64,000 bases of DNA from positions 2,418,001 through 2,482,000 of the forward strand of contig JAHQIY010000013.1 of NCBI GenBank assembly GCA_019054805.1. The letters are read 5' to 3'. This stretch comes from Brachionus manjavacas (lineage: Eukaryota; Rotifera; Eurotatoria; Ploima; Brachionidae). Numbering within the stretch: position 1 is the first letter of the stretch; each line of letters starts with the position of its first letter. The translations under genes and the position numbers were made by a program. The notes under the pieces were generated by a model. It did no database searches, was not told the DNA's origin, and was given only the letters and a program-made list of their open reading frames with translations. This document shows, one piece after another, positions 32,671 to 43,107 of the stretch.

Positions 32671-33863
32671 ATGAGTAAAGACAAAATTGAAGATTTGAAC
32701 GAATTGGGCGCCAAACTTATAAAAGCCGAGTTATTAGGTGACGATGAGCTGGCTGCTTCGCTCAGAGAGCGCCTCGAAAATGCCAGAAAAACATCTGAAC
32801 TGACAAAACCAGAACCAAGTCCGTCATCGAGCAGAAAACCAGAAATGAGAAACCCTCGAGAAAAATTTCAGAGGCAAAAACATCGCCGCTACGAAAACCA
32901 AGAGGCTAAAAATTTCAAGAGAAATTACAAAAATGATGAATATGACGATCTAAACTATGACGATTTTAGCGTAATTTTAGACATTTATTTCATTTAACCT
33001 CAAAATAACAAACATTCAGGTAGCATCAAGCAAAAAATTGAAAAATGAATTTGTGCACCAGACGGACCAAGTAAATAAAGACAATTTTTAGATAATTTTT
33101 ATTTTTTTGATGAAGCAATTTGAAAAAAATAAAGAAAAAGAGGAAAAAAAATCAGCCGAAAATTGTTCATATTGCTTCGACAGCACTCAAAAGCATTTGG
33201 TCATCTCGATAGGAAAACATGTATTTAAAAATTATTAAAAAAAAATTATTTAAATAAAAATTCCAATTTAAGTGCTATTTGTGCTTGCCGAATAGTGAGT
33301 CCATAGTTGACGGAAGCTGCATGATTGTCCCAATGTCTCATTGTTATAGTAGCGTGACATGTGACGAAGATGTTTGGCAAGAAATTGACAGATACAAAAG
33401 AGCCTTAGTGGAAATGTTCGACAAAAGACGGTGTGAGTGTGTTTTTTACGAAATGTACTCAAATGAAAATAAATACGGCCACATGGTCATTGAGTGTGTG
33501 CCTTTGGACATGAATGTGTCCAACTTGGCGCCTATTTATTTCAAAAAAGCCATCCTCGAAAGTGAAAGTGAATGGTCTACCAACAAAAAATTAATAGAGC
33601 TCAAGGATAAAACTATAAGGAGCACACTGCCAAAAAATGTTCCCTATTTTACCGTGTCTTTCGGTAGCGAAAATGGCTTTGCGCACATAATAGAAAAAAG
33701 TGAAGCGTATCCGAGCAATTTTGCCAAAGAAGTGATTGCAGGTATCATTGACTTAGATCCGTTGGTGTGGATGAGACCTCGAAAAGAAAGCTTTAGTGAA
33801 TTGTCCAAAAAAGTAATTGAATTTTCTAAATGGTGGAAGCCCTATGAATTTAATAAAAATTGA
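32671..33863 (+). CDS. CWF19L2: CWF19-like splicing/debranching factor
   Basis: Four exons in phase 0: 32671-32970, 33020-33070, 33116-33220 and 33273-33863, with introns of 45-52 bp; 348 residues. The N-terminus DLNELGAKLIKAELLGDDEL is the conserved LGAK block of CWF19L2. The C-terminal half is the CwfJ pair of domains: CSYCFDSTQKHLVISIG, GSCMIVPMSHC, YGHMVIECVPLDMNVSNLAP, IYFKKAILESESEW and a final EFSKWWKPYEF. Family members associate with late spliceosomes and, in yeast (Drn1), aid lariat debranching. Human CWF19L2 is far longer; the extra N-terminal low-complexity part is absent or in unseen upstream exons. The exon 3 acceptor (33115) is the least certain junction. Confidence 0.9.
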
Positions 33864-34768
33864 TATTATTTTGTTTTTTATTTAAATAAACAAATTTTCT
33901 ATTTTATTGTTATAAATGGTGAATGGTAATCAATTATTGAGAATAGCTTTAAACGGGTCCAACTAAAACACTGACCCTCATTTTTTTTGCAAAGTAAAAT
34001 TTTTTTTAAAAGTTTTAATATATCATTTAGTTTGAATTTTTCACCGGGGTGAAGTTTTGACATGAGCTAACTAATTAAATAAATAAAAAGTGTTAATTAA
34101 TTAGTTAATTAAAAAATGACTTATTCTCTATTAAACTTTTATAATTTCAACAAAAGATCCTAAATGAAACCCAAACTTAACTAAAAAACAATAGTTAAAA
34201 AAAATAATTAACTAACTTAAAAATATATTTAGACCTTAAACCCATTGCTGATAAAATTACACGCTGCTAAAAATTAATGCTTGTTTTATTCCTATTTTAA
34301 ATATTGACTTATCCAAGACATTGGGAAAAAAAGTGGTAGATCCATCAAACATATAAATACCACATTCTCTAAAATGCTTTCTTTTGATGAGATTTGAATC
34401 ATTTAATTAAAAATTATTTATTAAAAAAAATATTATTTTTTATTTGAATAAATATAGCAAAAAAAATTTTATATGCAATTAAAATATGGTTTAAAATAAA
34501 AATTATTGGTAAAATAACTAGATTAGTTGAAAAAAATTAAATCTGTGATTGAAAATTTAATTTGTGATTGTTTTATTAAATTAGTGGTAGAATTTACTAT
34601 TTTTATGGTATTTATTACTCTTTGTGTGGTTTTGAACTACTCATTTTATTTTATACAGAAACAATTAAAAAAAAAATACGAAAAATTTTATTTGGCATTG
34701 TTGATTGATTTGACTTGACTCGATAAAGAGATTGCCTAACAGGGACCAAGGTCATTAGATGAGCTGAA
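33864..34768. other. Intergenic, nothing recognised
   Basis: AT-rich. A 63-codon frame at 34527-34718 is hydrophobic, begins with a non-ATG codon and looks like chance. Confidence 0.4.
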
Positions 34769-35431
34769 CTAAAATGTCTCCGGCTGCCAATTTGATTCCA
34801 ATACTTCGATCGGTTTTTCACTCGAAATAATCGAAACTTTTACAGCTGAGTGGTAAAACTCTGATTTCTTGTCGTTCGGCTTAGATCTTAGCTTCAAATC
34901 GTACTCGCCTTCATTTTGTCCAATTTGGCAAGATTTTATAATCAGTGTATAAGCAACGCCATCATCCTTTATTTCGGATTCCTTTAGTTCGATCTGTTTT
35001 GATTTTAGATCCAATGCTTTTGCATTTAATGTCCAAGTCATACATTTCTCAACGTCTTGAACCGGCTTTGATAGTTTAAATGTAAGACAAATATCCTCTC
35101 CTTCTTTATATTCGAATTTGTTTGCTTTTAGTGGTTCCAAAACTTCTAAAGGCTTGTCAAACACAGTGAGACTTGTTTTAGCGAGCTCAAGTTCATTTGG
35201 TTTCATTTTGGTATCAATGATGCTTAACTTATATTTTCCTGAATAATCGGGTTTTGCTTCATCTATTTTAAAGCTGATTTCAGAAGTTGGCTCTCCATTG
35301 TCATCAGTTCTTTCAACAACAGATAGTTTAACATCGTCATTCGGCTGAATTTTTTTTCCATCTTTGTAAAGCACAATTTCTTTCGAATCGTCGACAATTT
35401 TATTAATTTTTACATACAAATCAACATAGTA
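34769..35431 (-). pseudogene. Immunoglobulin-domain protein fragment (titin/twitchin-like)
   Basis: The minus-strand frame of about 220 codons ends at TAG 34769-34771. It opens in the middle of one I-set Ig domain (VLYKDGKKIQPNDDVKLSVV, with the D-x-S-G-K-Y motif near DEAKPDYSGKYKLSI), contains a second (KYKEG-like start EYKEGEDICLTFKLS, W of MTWTLNA, then GEYDLKL) and stops after the linker of a third (EKPIEVLESNW). Starting and ending inside the repeat architecture, next to a LINE at 35470, points to a gene fragment or the last exon of a gene broken by rearrangement. A possible acceptor AG lies near 35432. Not enough remains to name the gene. Confidence 0.6.
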
Positions 35432-35439
35432 TCCTCAAT

Positions 35440-36065
35440 AATGAACCCATTTTTGAGAATTTTGCTGACCAAATGCCAAACAAAAAGTGGGCTCTTAATT
35501 ATTGCACACTAGGAAACCTATATAAATCTTTAATCGGATCTATAATTGATTACTCTTTTTCGTGTCTAAATTCATTTTCGGAGACAAACATTAAAAAAAT
35601 TCAAGTCTTACAAAACTCAGCAGTTCGTTTTACATTTAAACTAAAATATGACATTCCTTTCAATTATGAAATCAAGCCCTTGATAAATATATATATTGAT
35701 TACATATATTTTGCGTCATGAGGCCTTTAATAACCTTAAATTCGTAACTGTCTCGAATCGACTTTTTGAGATGAGTGAGAGAGATATGTTGGGACAGGAC
35801 TGAGTCATTCTGTTCCATTGGTTGTTAAGCTGGTTGATGAATATAAAGCTGGTTTTGAATCAAGCTACGTTGAATACCCAACTCCATTGTGTAATTGCTA
35901 TCTTACTATTTCTTCTTTCTTTCCTGAACTGTTCAATACTTAATTACTTTTAACATGTCACCTCTTACAATTTATCAATTTTTAATTGTCTTTTTATTAT
36001 ATTTTAACTTGTTTTTATTTTTCTTATATTTTTGCTTTAGCTCGGCACAGATAAAAAAAAATAAA
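35440..36065 (+). pseudogene. LINE C-terminal fragment with 3' end
   Basis: The frame 35473-35721 reads NKKWALNYCTLGNLYKSLIG, SIIDYSFSCLNSFSETNIKK and IQVLQNSAVRFTFKLKYDIP, close to the LINE at 12675-13229. The 3' UTR continues to GCTTTAGCTCGGCACAG and (AAAT/AAT)n at about 36030-36065, the inverse of the CTGTACCGAGCT module. Confidence 0.78.
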
Positions 36066-36074
36066 TAATAATAA

Positions 36075-36257
36075 ATGAGGGCCATTTATGAATTAGGCCT
36101 TAATGAGGCGAAAAATTGCAAGTACAAGACAAAATTGATTGCTACACAGATTAGCCATAAAAAACAAATACTTGAAATAATTTCTCTAACAACCAAAAAT
36201 TGCAAGCATAATTTCAAAAACAACACAGAGAGCGATTATAAAAAAATTATAAGTTAG
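36075..36257 (+). other. Small open frame of uncertain status
   Basis: Sixty codons from ATG 36075 (MRAIYELGLNEAKNCKYKTK onward), Lys/Ile-rich. It sits between a LINE 3' end and SKP1. No family recognised; could be chance or a remnant. Confidence 0.2.
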
Positions 36258-36356
36258 AACTATTTTTCATTTTTTCGCTCACAAAAGCTTCATTAAACAG
36301 CAACTTCTCGATCAATTCTAATCATAAAAATTAAATTATTATTACTCTCTATTAGA

Positions 36357-36845
36357 ATGCCGTATCTAAAGCTACAAAGTTCTGATGGTGAGGTCTTTCA
36401 AGTCGAGACCCAGATAGCCAAGCAGTCGAACACAATCCGGACCATGCTGGAGGAGCTAGGCATGGGCGACGATGACGACGAGGCTATTCCCCTGCCAAAC
36501 GTCAATGCCATCATCCTGAAGAAAATAATTCAGTGGTGCACACATCACAAAGACGATTCTCCCCCTCCTGAAGACGACGAGAACCGCGACAAAGTCACTG
36601 ACGACATATCCACTTGGGACATGGAATTCTTGAAGGTCGACCAAGGCACTCTCTTCGAGCTCATTCTGGCTGCCAACTACCTGGACATCCGGGGTCTTTT
36701 GGATGTCACTTGCAAAACTGTGGCCAACATGATCAAGAACAAGGGTCCAGAAGAAATCAGAAAAACTTTCAATATCAAAAACGACTTTACTCCCGCAGAG
36801 GAGGAGCAAGTGAGAAAGGAAAACGAATGGTGTGAAGAAAAATAG
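36357..36845 (+). CDS. SKP1: SKP1, SCF ubiquitin ligase adaptor
   Basis: Single exon, 162 residues, the normal SKP1 length. The N-terminal BTB/POZ fold begins [20 protein letters not shown] and carries the acidic [15 protein letters not shown] loop and the [11 protein letters not shown] block; the C-terminal F-box-binding helices include [40 protein letters not shown] and the invariant end [12 protein letters not shown]1 bridges CUL1 and F-box proteins. An intronless copy can arise by retroposition, but the frame is intact and conserved. ATTAG three bases before the ATG could be a trans-splice acceptor. Codon use is GC-richer than the flanks. Confidence 0.97.
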   Translation: MPYLKLQSSDGEVFQVETQIAKQSNTIRTMLEELGMGDDDDEAIPLPNVNAIILKKIIQWCTHHKDDSPPPEDDENRDKVTDDISTWDMEFLKVDQGTLFELILAANYLDIRGLLDVTCKTVANMIKNKGPEEIRKTFNIKNDFTPAEEEQVRKENEWCEEK

Positions 36846-37321
36846 ATGCGCGACTTTTTATTTTTATTTAAAAATAATGATTGACCTTTTCTTAATTTGA
36901 TCTATTGTAAATTCTATCTTAAGCACGCAATTAACAAAATTTTGCTCTTTCTTTACTTTTTTTTTCAAATAAATATTCAGCTTGATTAGCTAAAGATTCA
37001 AATAAAGTTTATAATCAAATATTCACATTATTATTAATTTATTTACTTTTGCTTTTAAATAATAAAGTAATGCTGGCAATGAATTTTTTTTTTTGGTATG
37101 AAAAAACATCTCAACTTTTCAAATAGAATAATCATTACTTTGAAATTTTTTTAATTAATAAATTGGCAAAATTTTTGAACTTTTCAAAAAATCTACTTTT
37201 CTAAATCTAAATTGGTTTTTAAATAAAAATTTTTTTTTAGATAAATTTAAAATTTGTTCCATAAAACATCTCTAAATTAATTAAATATAGCAAAACTTCG
37301 TATTTTTTCACGTATAATATG
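36846..37321. other. SKP1 3' flank
   Basis: AT-rich 3' flank. AATAAA at about 36969 and 37001 are possible polyadenylation signals for SKP1. Nothing else recognised. Confidence 0.4.
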
Positions 37322-38676
37322 CAGTGGTGATACGATATCTGTATTTTACTATTTTTTAATATATTTTTCGTAAAATATGGTAAAAAATAGTTATAACTAT
37401 AAAAATTTCATTATTTTCCGTATTCTTTAATTACTCTTTTTAATTAAAATTTACCATAATTTACGATAAAAAAGGTAAAAATAGTAAAATTTACAAATTT
37501 TTTTTTCTTTAAAAATAAAAAACTAAACAAATAAAAAAATTTTTTTAAAAATGTCAGAATTTCGGTTTCTTTTGCACATTTTGGTTTTTACTATTTTACA
37601 TAAAGTATTTATATATTTTTATTAAGTGGCTTCAGAAATCAAGCAGAAATCAAGTTCAATAAACGATTTTAATAAAAAAAATTTCAGAATTAAATTAATT
37701 TTTGTAGAGAATTTGTTGAGCTCACAAAAAAAAATATAAAGCTTGATTAACATCTTAAATTCTAGTTAAGAAAAATTAATTTAGAATCAAGCAACAAAAT
37801 TTAGTTATTTTGACTATTCTTTGCTAGAAAAAAATGGTAAAAAGTCAAATAAAAATTAAAAAGCCATCATTAAAAGAAATTTTATTGGGTTTTTATAAAC
37901 GTAGATTAATATTTTGTCCTAAAAAATTAATATTTCCATCATATTAGGCATATTTCATTTAATTTTTAAATTAAAAAAAGTTTTTGATTTTTTAACAGCT
38001 TTTGTTTCTTAAAAAGTGAAGGATGCCAAGTTTTCCAATCTTAGATATTTTAATATGTTATTAGTGGCCTAAAATAAGATAAAATGATGTGTCTCAGAAA
38101 ATTTTTGTCTCAAGGTCTTATCGCAGCTGACGCTCTGGAAGAGAAAAATTATTTTTTTGGATTTTTCTTAATTTTTTGATAAAAAGAAAAAGTGATTCAA
38201 AAAAACTTATAGCATTTTCGAAATCCTGAGAGAATTTTATGCCTTTTTTTCAGAAAAAAAAAATATTTGTTGCAACTTTTCTATCCCAAAACAAAAATTC
38301 CACCATCTATAATAGGTTCAAACTTTGAGTGGCCTTACAATATGAAAAAACTAAATAATTAGTAAAATTTCACATATAATTTTAATCAGCGCATCGAGTT
38401 CTATTAGAAAATACCAAAAAAAATATGGATGAAACTGCTGAGTTTTTTTTTTTTCTAATTGCCCCATATTCTTTGCGATATTTTACGTAAATTATAGTAA
38501 AAAATAGTAAAATAATATATGGTAAGTTTTTTTTTCTATTTGATATTTCTAAAAATAATTGCGTAATTATATTTCAAATCTTAACATTCTTTAGTATTGA
38601 GTTTTTATGAAACAACCAACCAAAATTTCAAAAAAGTTAAATAGAAAATAAAACTTGCCATATCGTAACATCACTG
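37322..38676. mobile_element. MITE with CAGTG(G/A)TG termini
   Basis: The left CAGTGGTGATACGATAT and inverse right CAGTGATGTTACGATAT ends, and subterminal TTTTACTATTTTTTA and TTTACGTAAA motifs, resemble the TA-flanked element at 3775-5116. TA follows the right end; the left has TATG, so the target duplication is imperfect. The 1.35-kb interior is AT-rich with no frame. Confidence 0.6.
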
Positions 38677-38689
38677 TAATAAAAATAAC

Positions 38690-39535
38690 AAGCTACGGCA
38701 AGCAAGCTTGCAGAGGCGGTCTACTAGGAGATCGCCTTTGGTTGCACATTACGCTATAAAAGGAAAATTACAAAAATAAGAGAAACTGATAAGATTATGT
38801 CATCTAATAGAAATTATTGATAACTTTGATATACAATACAATATACGGGGTTGTGAAGTTAATTTCAATTCGATCGTTTCAATTCAGAAAAGCTTGAATA
38901 ACTTTTTTACTAAAGAGATAATTCAGTTCTGTAAAATGCTTAATTAAAGGAAATTTGCTTAATGCAGTAAAAAAAGTCTGCAAAATACTATGCAATTTTC
39001 TGCATTTTGCACCCCATTAAAAAGTATTCCAATCAAGTGTGCAATTTCATTGCAGAGTTTTTGCAGATTTATATTTTTGGATTGAGCAAAGTTGCTTAAC
39101 CATTACGCATTTTACAGAACTAAATTATCTCTTTTAGTAAAAAAGTTATTCAAGTTTTCTGAATTGAAACGATCGAATTGAAATGAACTTCACAACCCCA
39201 CAATATACAAATAATAAGTCAAAAAATTAGAAGAAACTGAGAGGGGTATATAATAAAGAAATCAAAAAGAAATACAAATTAAATTATCATGTGGTAAAAA
39301 CTTGGTGGCCGGTTTTAAAAGCATCGTAGCGATTCTTGACTTGATTGACTGAGTCAGCAATTGTGACCGCAGAAGGCAGGGTATTCCACTGATTGACAGC
39401 CCTGTTTTATCTAAAATAAAATAAATATTATTGGGAGATTGTTTCAGATTTGCTAAATAATGGAAAACGGCATTCAATCCCAGAAAATCTGTTAGCCTTA
39501 CTATGACCAAATCGAGAGTGAATTGTCAAGAAAAG
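38690..39535 (-). pseudogene. LINE ORF2 tail and 3' UTR, split by a MITE
   Basis: On the minus strand 39520-39290 reads HSRFGHSKANRFSGIECRFP, two stops, NRAVNQWNTLPSAVTIADSV and YDAFKTGHQVFTT, then a stop. The C-x-FF-x-R-V-x-WN-x-LP pattern is that of LINE ORF2 ends. The 3' UTR continues through 39209, is interrupted by the MITE 38847-39199 and ends near 38690. Confidence 0.65.
38847..39199. mobile_element. Young Mutator-type MITE, about 95-bp TIRs, perfect 9-bp TSD
   Basis: The left arm starting GGGGTTGTGAAGTT(A/C)ATTTC extends to about 38942 and returns in inverse at about 39105-39199 with only a few differences. ACAATATAC occurs at both 38838-38846 and 39200-39208. A 9-bp duplication with GGG-starting long TIRs fits Mutator-like elements. 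No coding capacity. A decayed relative lies at 70-215. Confidence 0.88.
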
Positions 39536-39546
39536 TTTGTAATAGA

Positions 39547-39957
39547 TAATGTATGCTGAGTGAACTGGACACAAGACAGAATTTGTTACTAAAAAAAATT
39601 AAAGGACTAAAAAAGTCTACCCGTGTCAGTCCTTTGTATGATGCGCTCAAGTTGGAATCAGTGAGTGAGATCTATTTTAAACATAAAATTTATTTTTAAG
39701 AACAGCTGATGAGATGCCCTTTATGTAAAGAAGTTTTCAACTTTGGTCGTGAAAGTCAGACCACCTCTGACAAGAAAAATACATCGTTTTGTGAACAACT
39801 TAACCGATTAGAAAAGCGCTTGTTTATTAACTGCCTAGAGTATGAATCCAAAATTGTGAAAGCTTTGATATCATTTAGTTTTAGAAGTCTCAAAATGGGT
39901 CTTGTAGACTCTGTTAAATTTGTTTTATCAAATACAACTTATTTATCTATATAAAGT
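39547..39957 (+). pseudogene. LINE ORF2 extreme C-terminus
   Basis: Plus-strand frames KKIKGLKKSTRVSPLYDALK, LESVSEIYFKHKIYF, a stop, then LMRCPLCKEVFNFGRESQTT and NRLEKRLFINCLEYESKIVK to the stop at 39955. The first part matches the post-RT block of LINEs such as the one at the window's right edge (LKRTDGNILKMTFGLPTRCR). Non-functional. Confidence 0.55.
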
Positions 39958-40192
39958 ATTAAATAATTTATTCAAAGTTAATTATAACTTCGGATGATTG
40001 ATTGTATAATTTTTTGGAAAAATTAGGAATATTTTTAACACTAATTTTATTTTGTAATTTGAATTTTTTTTAATTTTTATAATATAAATGTCAATGTGAC
40101 TTAAACTTTAAATAAATAAAAACAATAATAAATATAGTTGAAATAGTTTCTATTTTAATTTCTGATACTCATTTATTTAAAACGAAACAATT

Positions 40193-40600
40193 ATGGATAA
40201 ATCAAACCAAGAATGCTTTGATAAAAAAATTGTCGAAATCAGTAAAGGTTTCCGGTATATTCTTTCAAAATATATGCCTTACAAAAATGTTTGCCTGGTT
40301 AACTTTGTACATTTTAATCAAAAATGTCCTTTATCGAAGAAATCCCCAACAGTATATTTGAAGTCAGCAAAGGCAATGCTCAATATTTAAGCGAAAAATT
40401 GACAGGAAAAATTTATTCACCTTTTTGCTCATTTATCACCCCTGAAAAAGCCCGATAGAATCTTTCTCAAAATTTTTATGGCAATATGTGGACAGCCAAC
40501 CGTTCCACAAAAAAATTTTCTGGTGATGTAATTTGGTTTCAATGCACCAAATATCAAATTTTTTTAAAAATTATGGCGATTCCATTAAAAGGATAAGGCC
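40193..40600 (+). pseudogene. Decayed ORF remnant, transposon-like
   Basis: Two overlapping frames, 40193-40390 and 40324-40458, share a pattern (KKIVEISKGFRYILSK versus NSIFEVSKGNAQYLSE), suggesting a duplicated small domain. A third piece reads NRSTKKFSGDVIWFQCTKY near 40503-40560. This vaguely recalls FLYWCH-type N-termini of MULE transposases, but the Cys/His spacing is not convincing. Confidence 0.25.
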
Positions 40601-42583
40601 GACCATTCCTTTCTAAAAAATAAACTAAAAAAAAAAATAGATTTTTTTTTTGTACTTGAAACCATAAAAATATACTAACTCTATTATTTTTGCTTCACTT
40701 TATGCAGTTTAGATTAAACTTTTGTATTTTTGTTTTTTTAATAAATATTTTTGACTCGATAAATAATTGTATGCTGTATTTTTTTTATTTTTTTCTATTT
40801 AGTTTTCCACACTTTATATTTAAAACAAAAATCTATGAGTATCTCTCCGTCAAATTTATTTCTAAGAGTTAAATTTTTTTATTTAATTGAATTTGCCTCC
40901 TTTGCAGAGAATTAAATGCAAATAATAAAAATTTAAAGTAAAAATAAAAAAAAATAATTTAATAAAAAAGAAAAAAAAATTAAGGACAATTAAAGAATTA
41001 ATAGTGAAGTTTTGACCAAAGTGAAAAGTCTCATCCATTATTTAATAGTTCATTTAAAATATTTCTTAAATTTTGAAGGACTATTTATAATTGTTGACAA
41101 GTTTGAGTTAAAAAATTTTGGGAGAAGAGCAAGATCAGTTGAAAATGATTTTTTTGAAGATGCCTCCTCGCACATCGAAATTTTTCTTGATTATAATGTT
41201 TCTATGAATTCATACATCATCATATAAAACAGATTTTTTTTTCTAGATTATTATTTTCATGAAAAACTCGCATGGAAAAACTTTTTTCATCAGGAACGAA
41301 TAAGTCATGTTTTTTCACATTCCTCTATCCTTTATCATACACATTTATTCAAGTCCACTGCGTTTATTATAAAAACACAGAACAGATCCTTTATACCTTC
41401 ATACACTTTTACATTCAATCTTTGAATATCTCTCCAAGTAATACATATTTTCTTACCAAATATTATTATTCAAAGCTAAAAAATAATTTAATCAATTAGA
41501 CTTATTTTAATCGGAAAATAGTTTTTTTTGATTTTAATGAAAATTTAATTTAATTTCGATGAAAAAAATCTATATTTTATTTAACTATATAGATTTTTTA
41601 ATAATAATAAGCAAAACTTTAATAAAAAAAGGTTTATTTTCTAATTTTTTTTTTCAATTGATTTCAATTCAAAATTTATCTGCATAATTGATTTAAGATG
41701 AAAATTGATTTACATTTTTCTCAATAGAAAAACTTTAATTTTTGATTCTATAAGTTATTTATTAATCTGAAAATGAATTAGAGGTAAGGTTGATTCAATT
41801 GAATATGTTGTTTCAATCATTAGTTATATCATGTCACAAAAACAAAACTTTTTAAATTATTTTAATATTTTAAATGACTTACTAAAAGTCGATTTTTCTA
41901 GATAATTCTATTTTATAAATAACTTTTATGTAATTATGTAATTAACTTTACCTTAAATATTTTTATTTGTACTTTTTTATAAACTTGCCTATGAGGCTTA
42001 ATTAAATGAATAAATTAATAGTTTATAGGTAGACTAAATGTAGCTTGAGAAAATTTGGAATAAAAGAACATTGTAAGCGATCCAGTTTTCAAGAATTAAG
42101 GTAGAAAAGATGAAAATCAAAAATATAAAAGTAAGGTCAGGCATAAGCGGGCGGTCAAAAATACTAAAATAAATTTTAAAATAAAAGCATGGTGGTCAAA
42201 TATCAAATTAAGTTAAAAACTAGAAAAAATTTTTCGTAAATATTTATTGAAATCTAAATAATTAAAAACTTTAGAAAAAAAATTTTAAAAATATTTTTAA
42301 TTACATTTATAACAAAAAAATTTAAAAAGTCAAAAATTAAGTTTTTAATTTTTTTCAATCTAGAATATCAAGCAACACATCGAAAACCACCAGCATCATC
42401 TACGACCAAAAAAATTTTATTTTTTTAATCTAAATCTATGTAAATATTTTTAAAACATTTTCTTGAATTTTTATTTATTTTTTTTTTTCTATTAGAATAA
42501 AATTATTAAGAAAGTTTATTATCTAAAAATTCTATATTAATAAGTTTCATTCAATTAAAAATAATTTTTTTATTATAAATTAT
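40601..42583. other. Long AT-rich stretch, nothing recognised
   Basis: Frames at 41012-41227 and 41272-41499 are AT-driven and show no conserved motif. No repeat boundary could be placed. Confidence 0.4.
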
Positions 42584-42689
42584 TATTTTCATACAGAAAG
42601 ATGATTTTTTCAACATTTTCGGGTGAAATTTCGTTTCTTCTGTTCAATATTTGATAGCCAATTCTGGAAAATATTCTTTCAATAATGAT
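42584..42689 (-). pseudogene. hAT transposase dimerisation-domain scrap
   Basis: The minus-strand frame IERIFSRIGYQILNRRNEIS PENVEKIIFL matches the hAT C-terminal motif also present at 56835-56925 (SERLFSSAGYSLWDRRNALN). Only this block remains. Confidence 0.65.
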
Positions 42690-43107
42690 TCAATTGACAG
42701 TGTAAAGAATAAAAAATAAATTACTGAATATTTTCATTAGAACCTTAGTGGTTAGAAAATTTTTATTATTTGCTCAAGCAAACTAAAGGTACAAATTAAT
42801 TTTAAATTGTGTTACTAATGCTCAAAGTTATAAAAAGTCAAGTGGAAACTTTCCAAGAAGTTGAATCATGAATATTTTTTAATTTTTTTTTTAAAAGTCA
42901 ACTAATCACCCCGACTTTAAACATTCTTTTAAACACATTACTAAATAAATAAAATTATTGATTGATCTTTAATTATGCCCTTTAAAAACCTTGATTAAAT
43001 AAAATATATTTAAAATGATGAGAATAATGTGTTATTTTTTTTAATATAAATTCAAATGTTCATCAAATAGCTTTCAAAAATAGTTAAGTCTTGAAAAGCA
43101 TTGAAAA

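Noticed and set aside
34527-34718. 63-codon hydrophobic frame
   Set aside because: Starts with a non-ATG codon, composition explained by AT-rich DNA, no motif.
41012-41499. Two frames of 71 and 75 codons
   Set aside because: Phe/Tyr/Ile/Asn-rich as expected from AT-rich sequence; no domain, no splice context.
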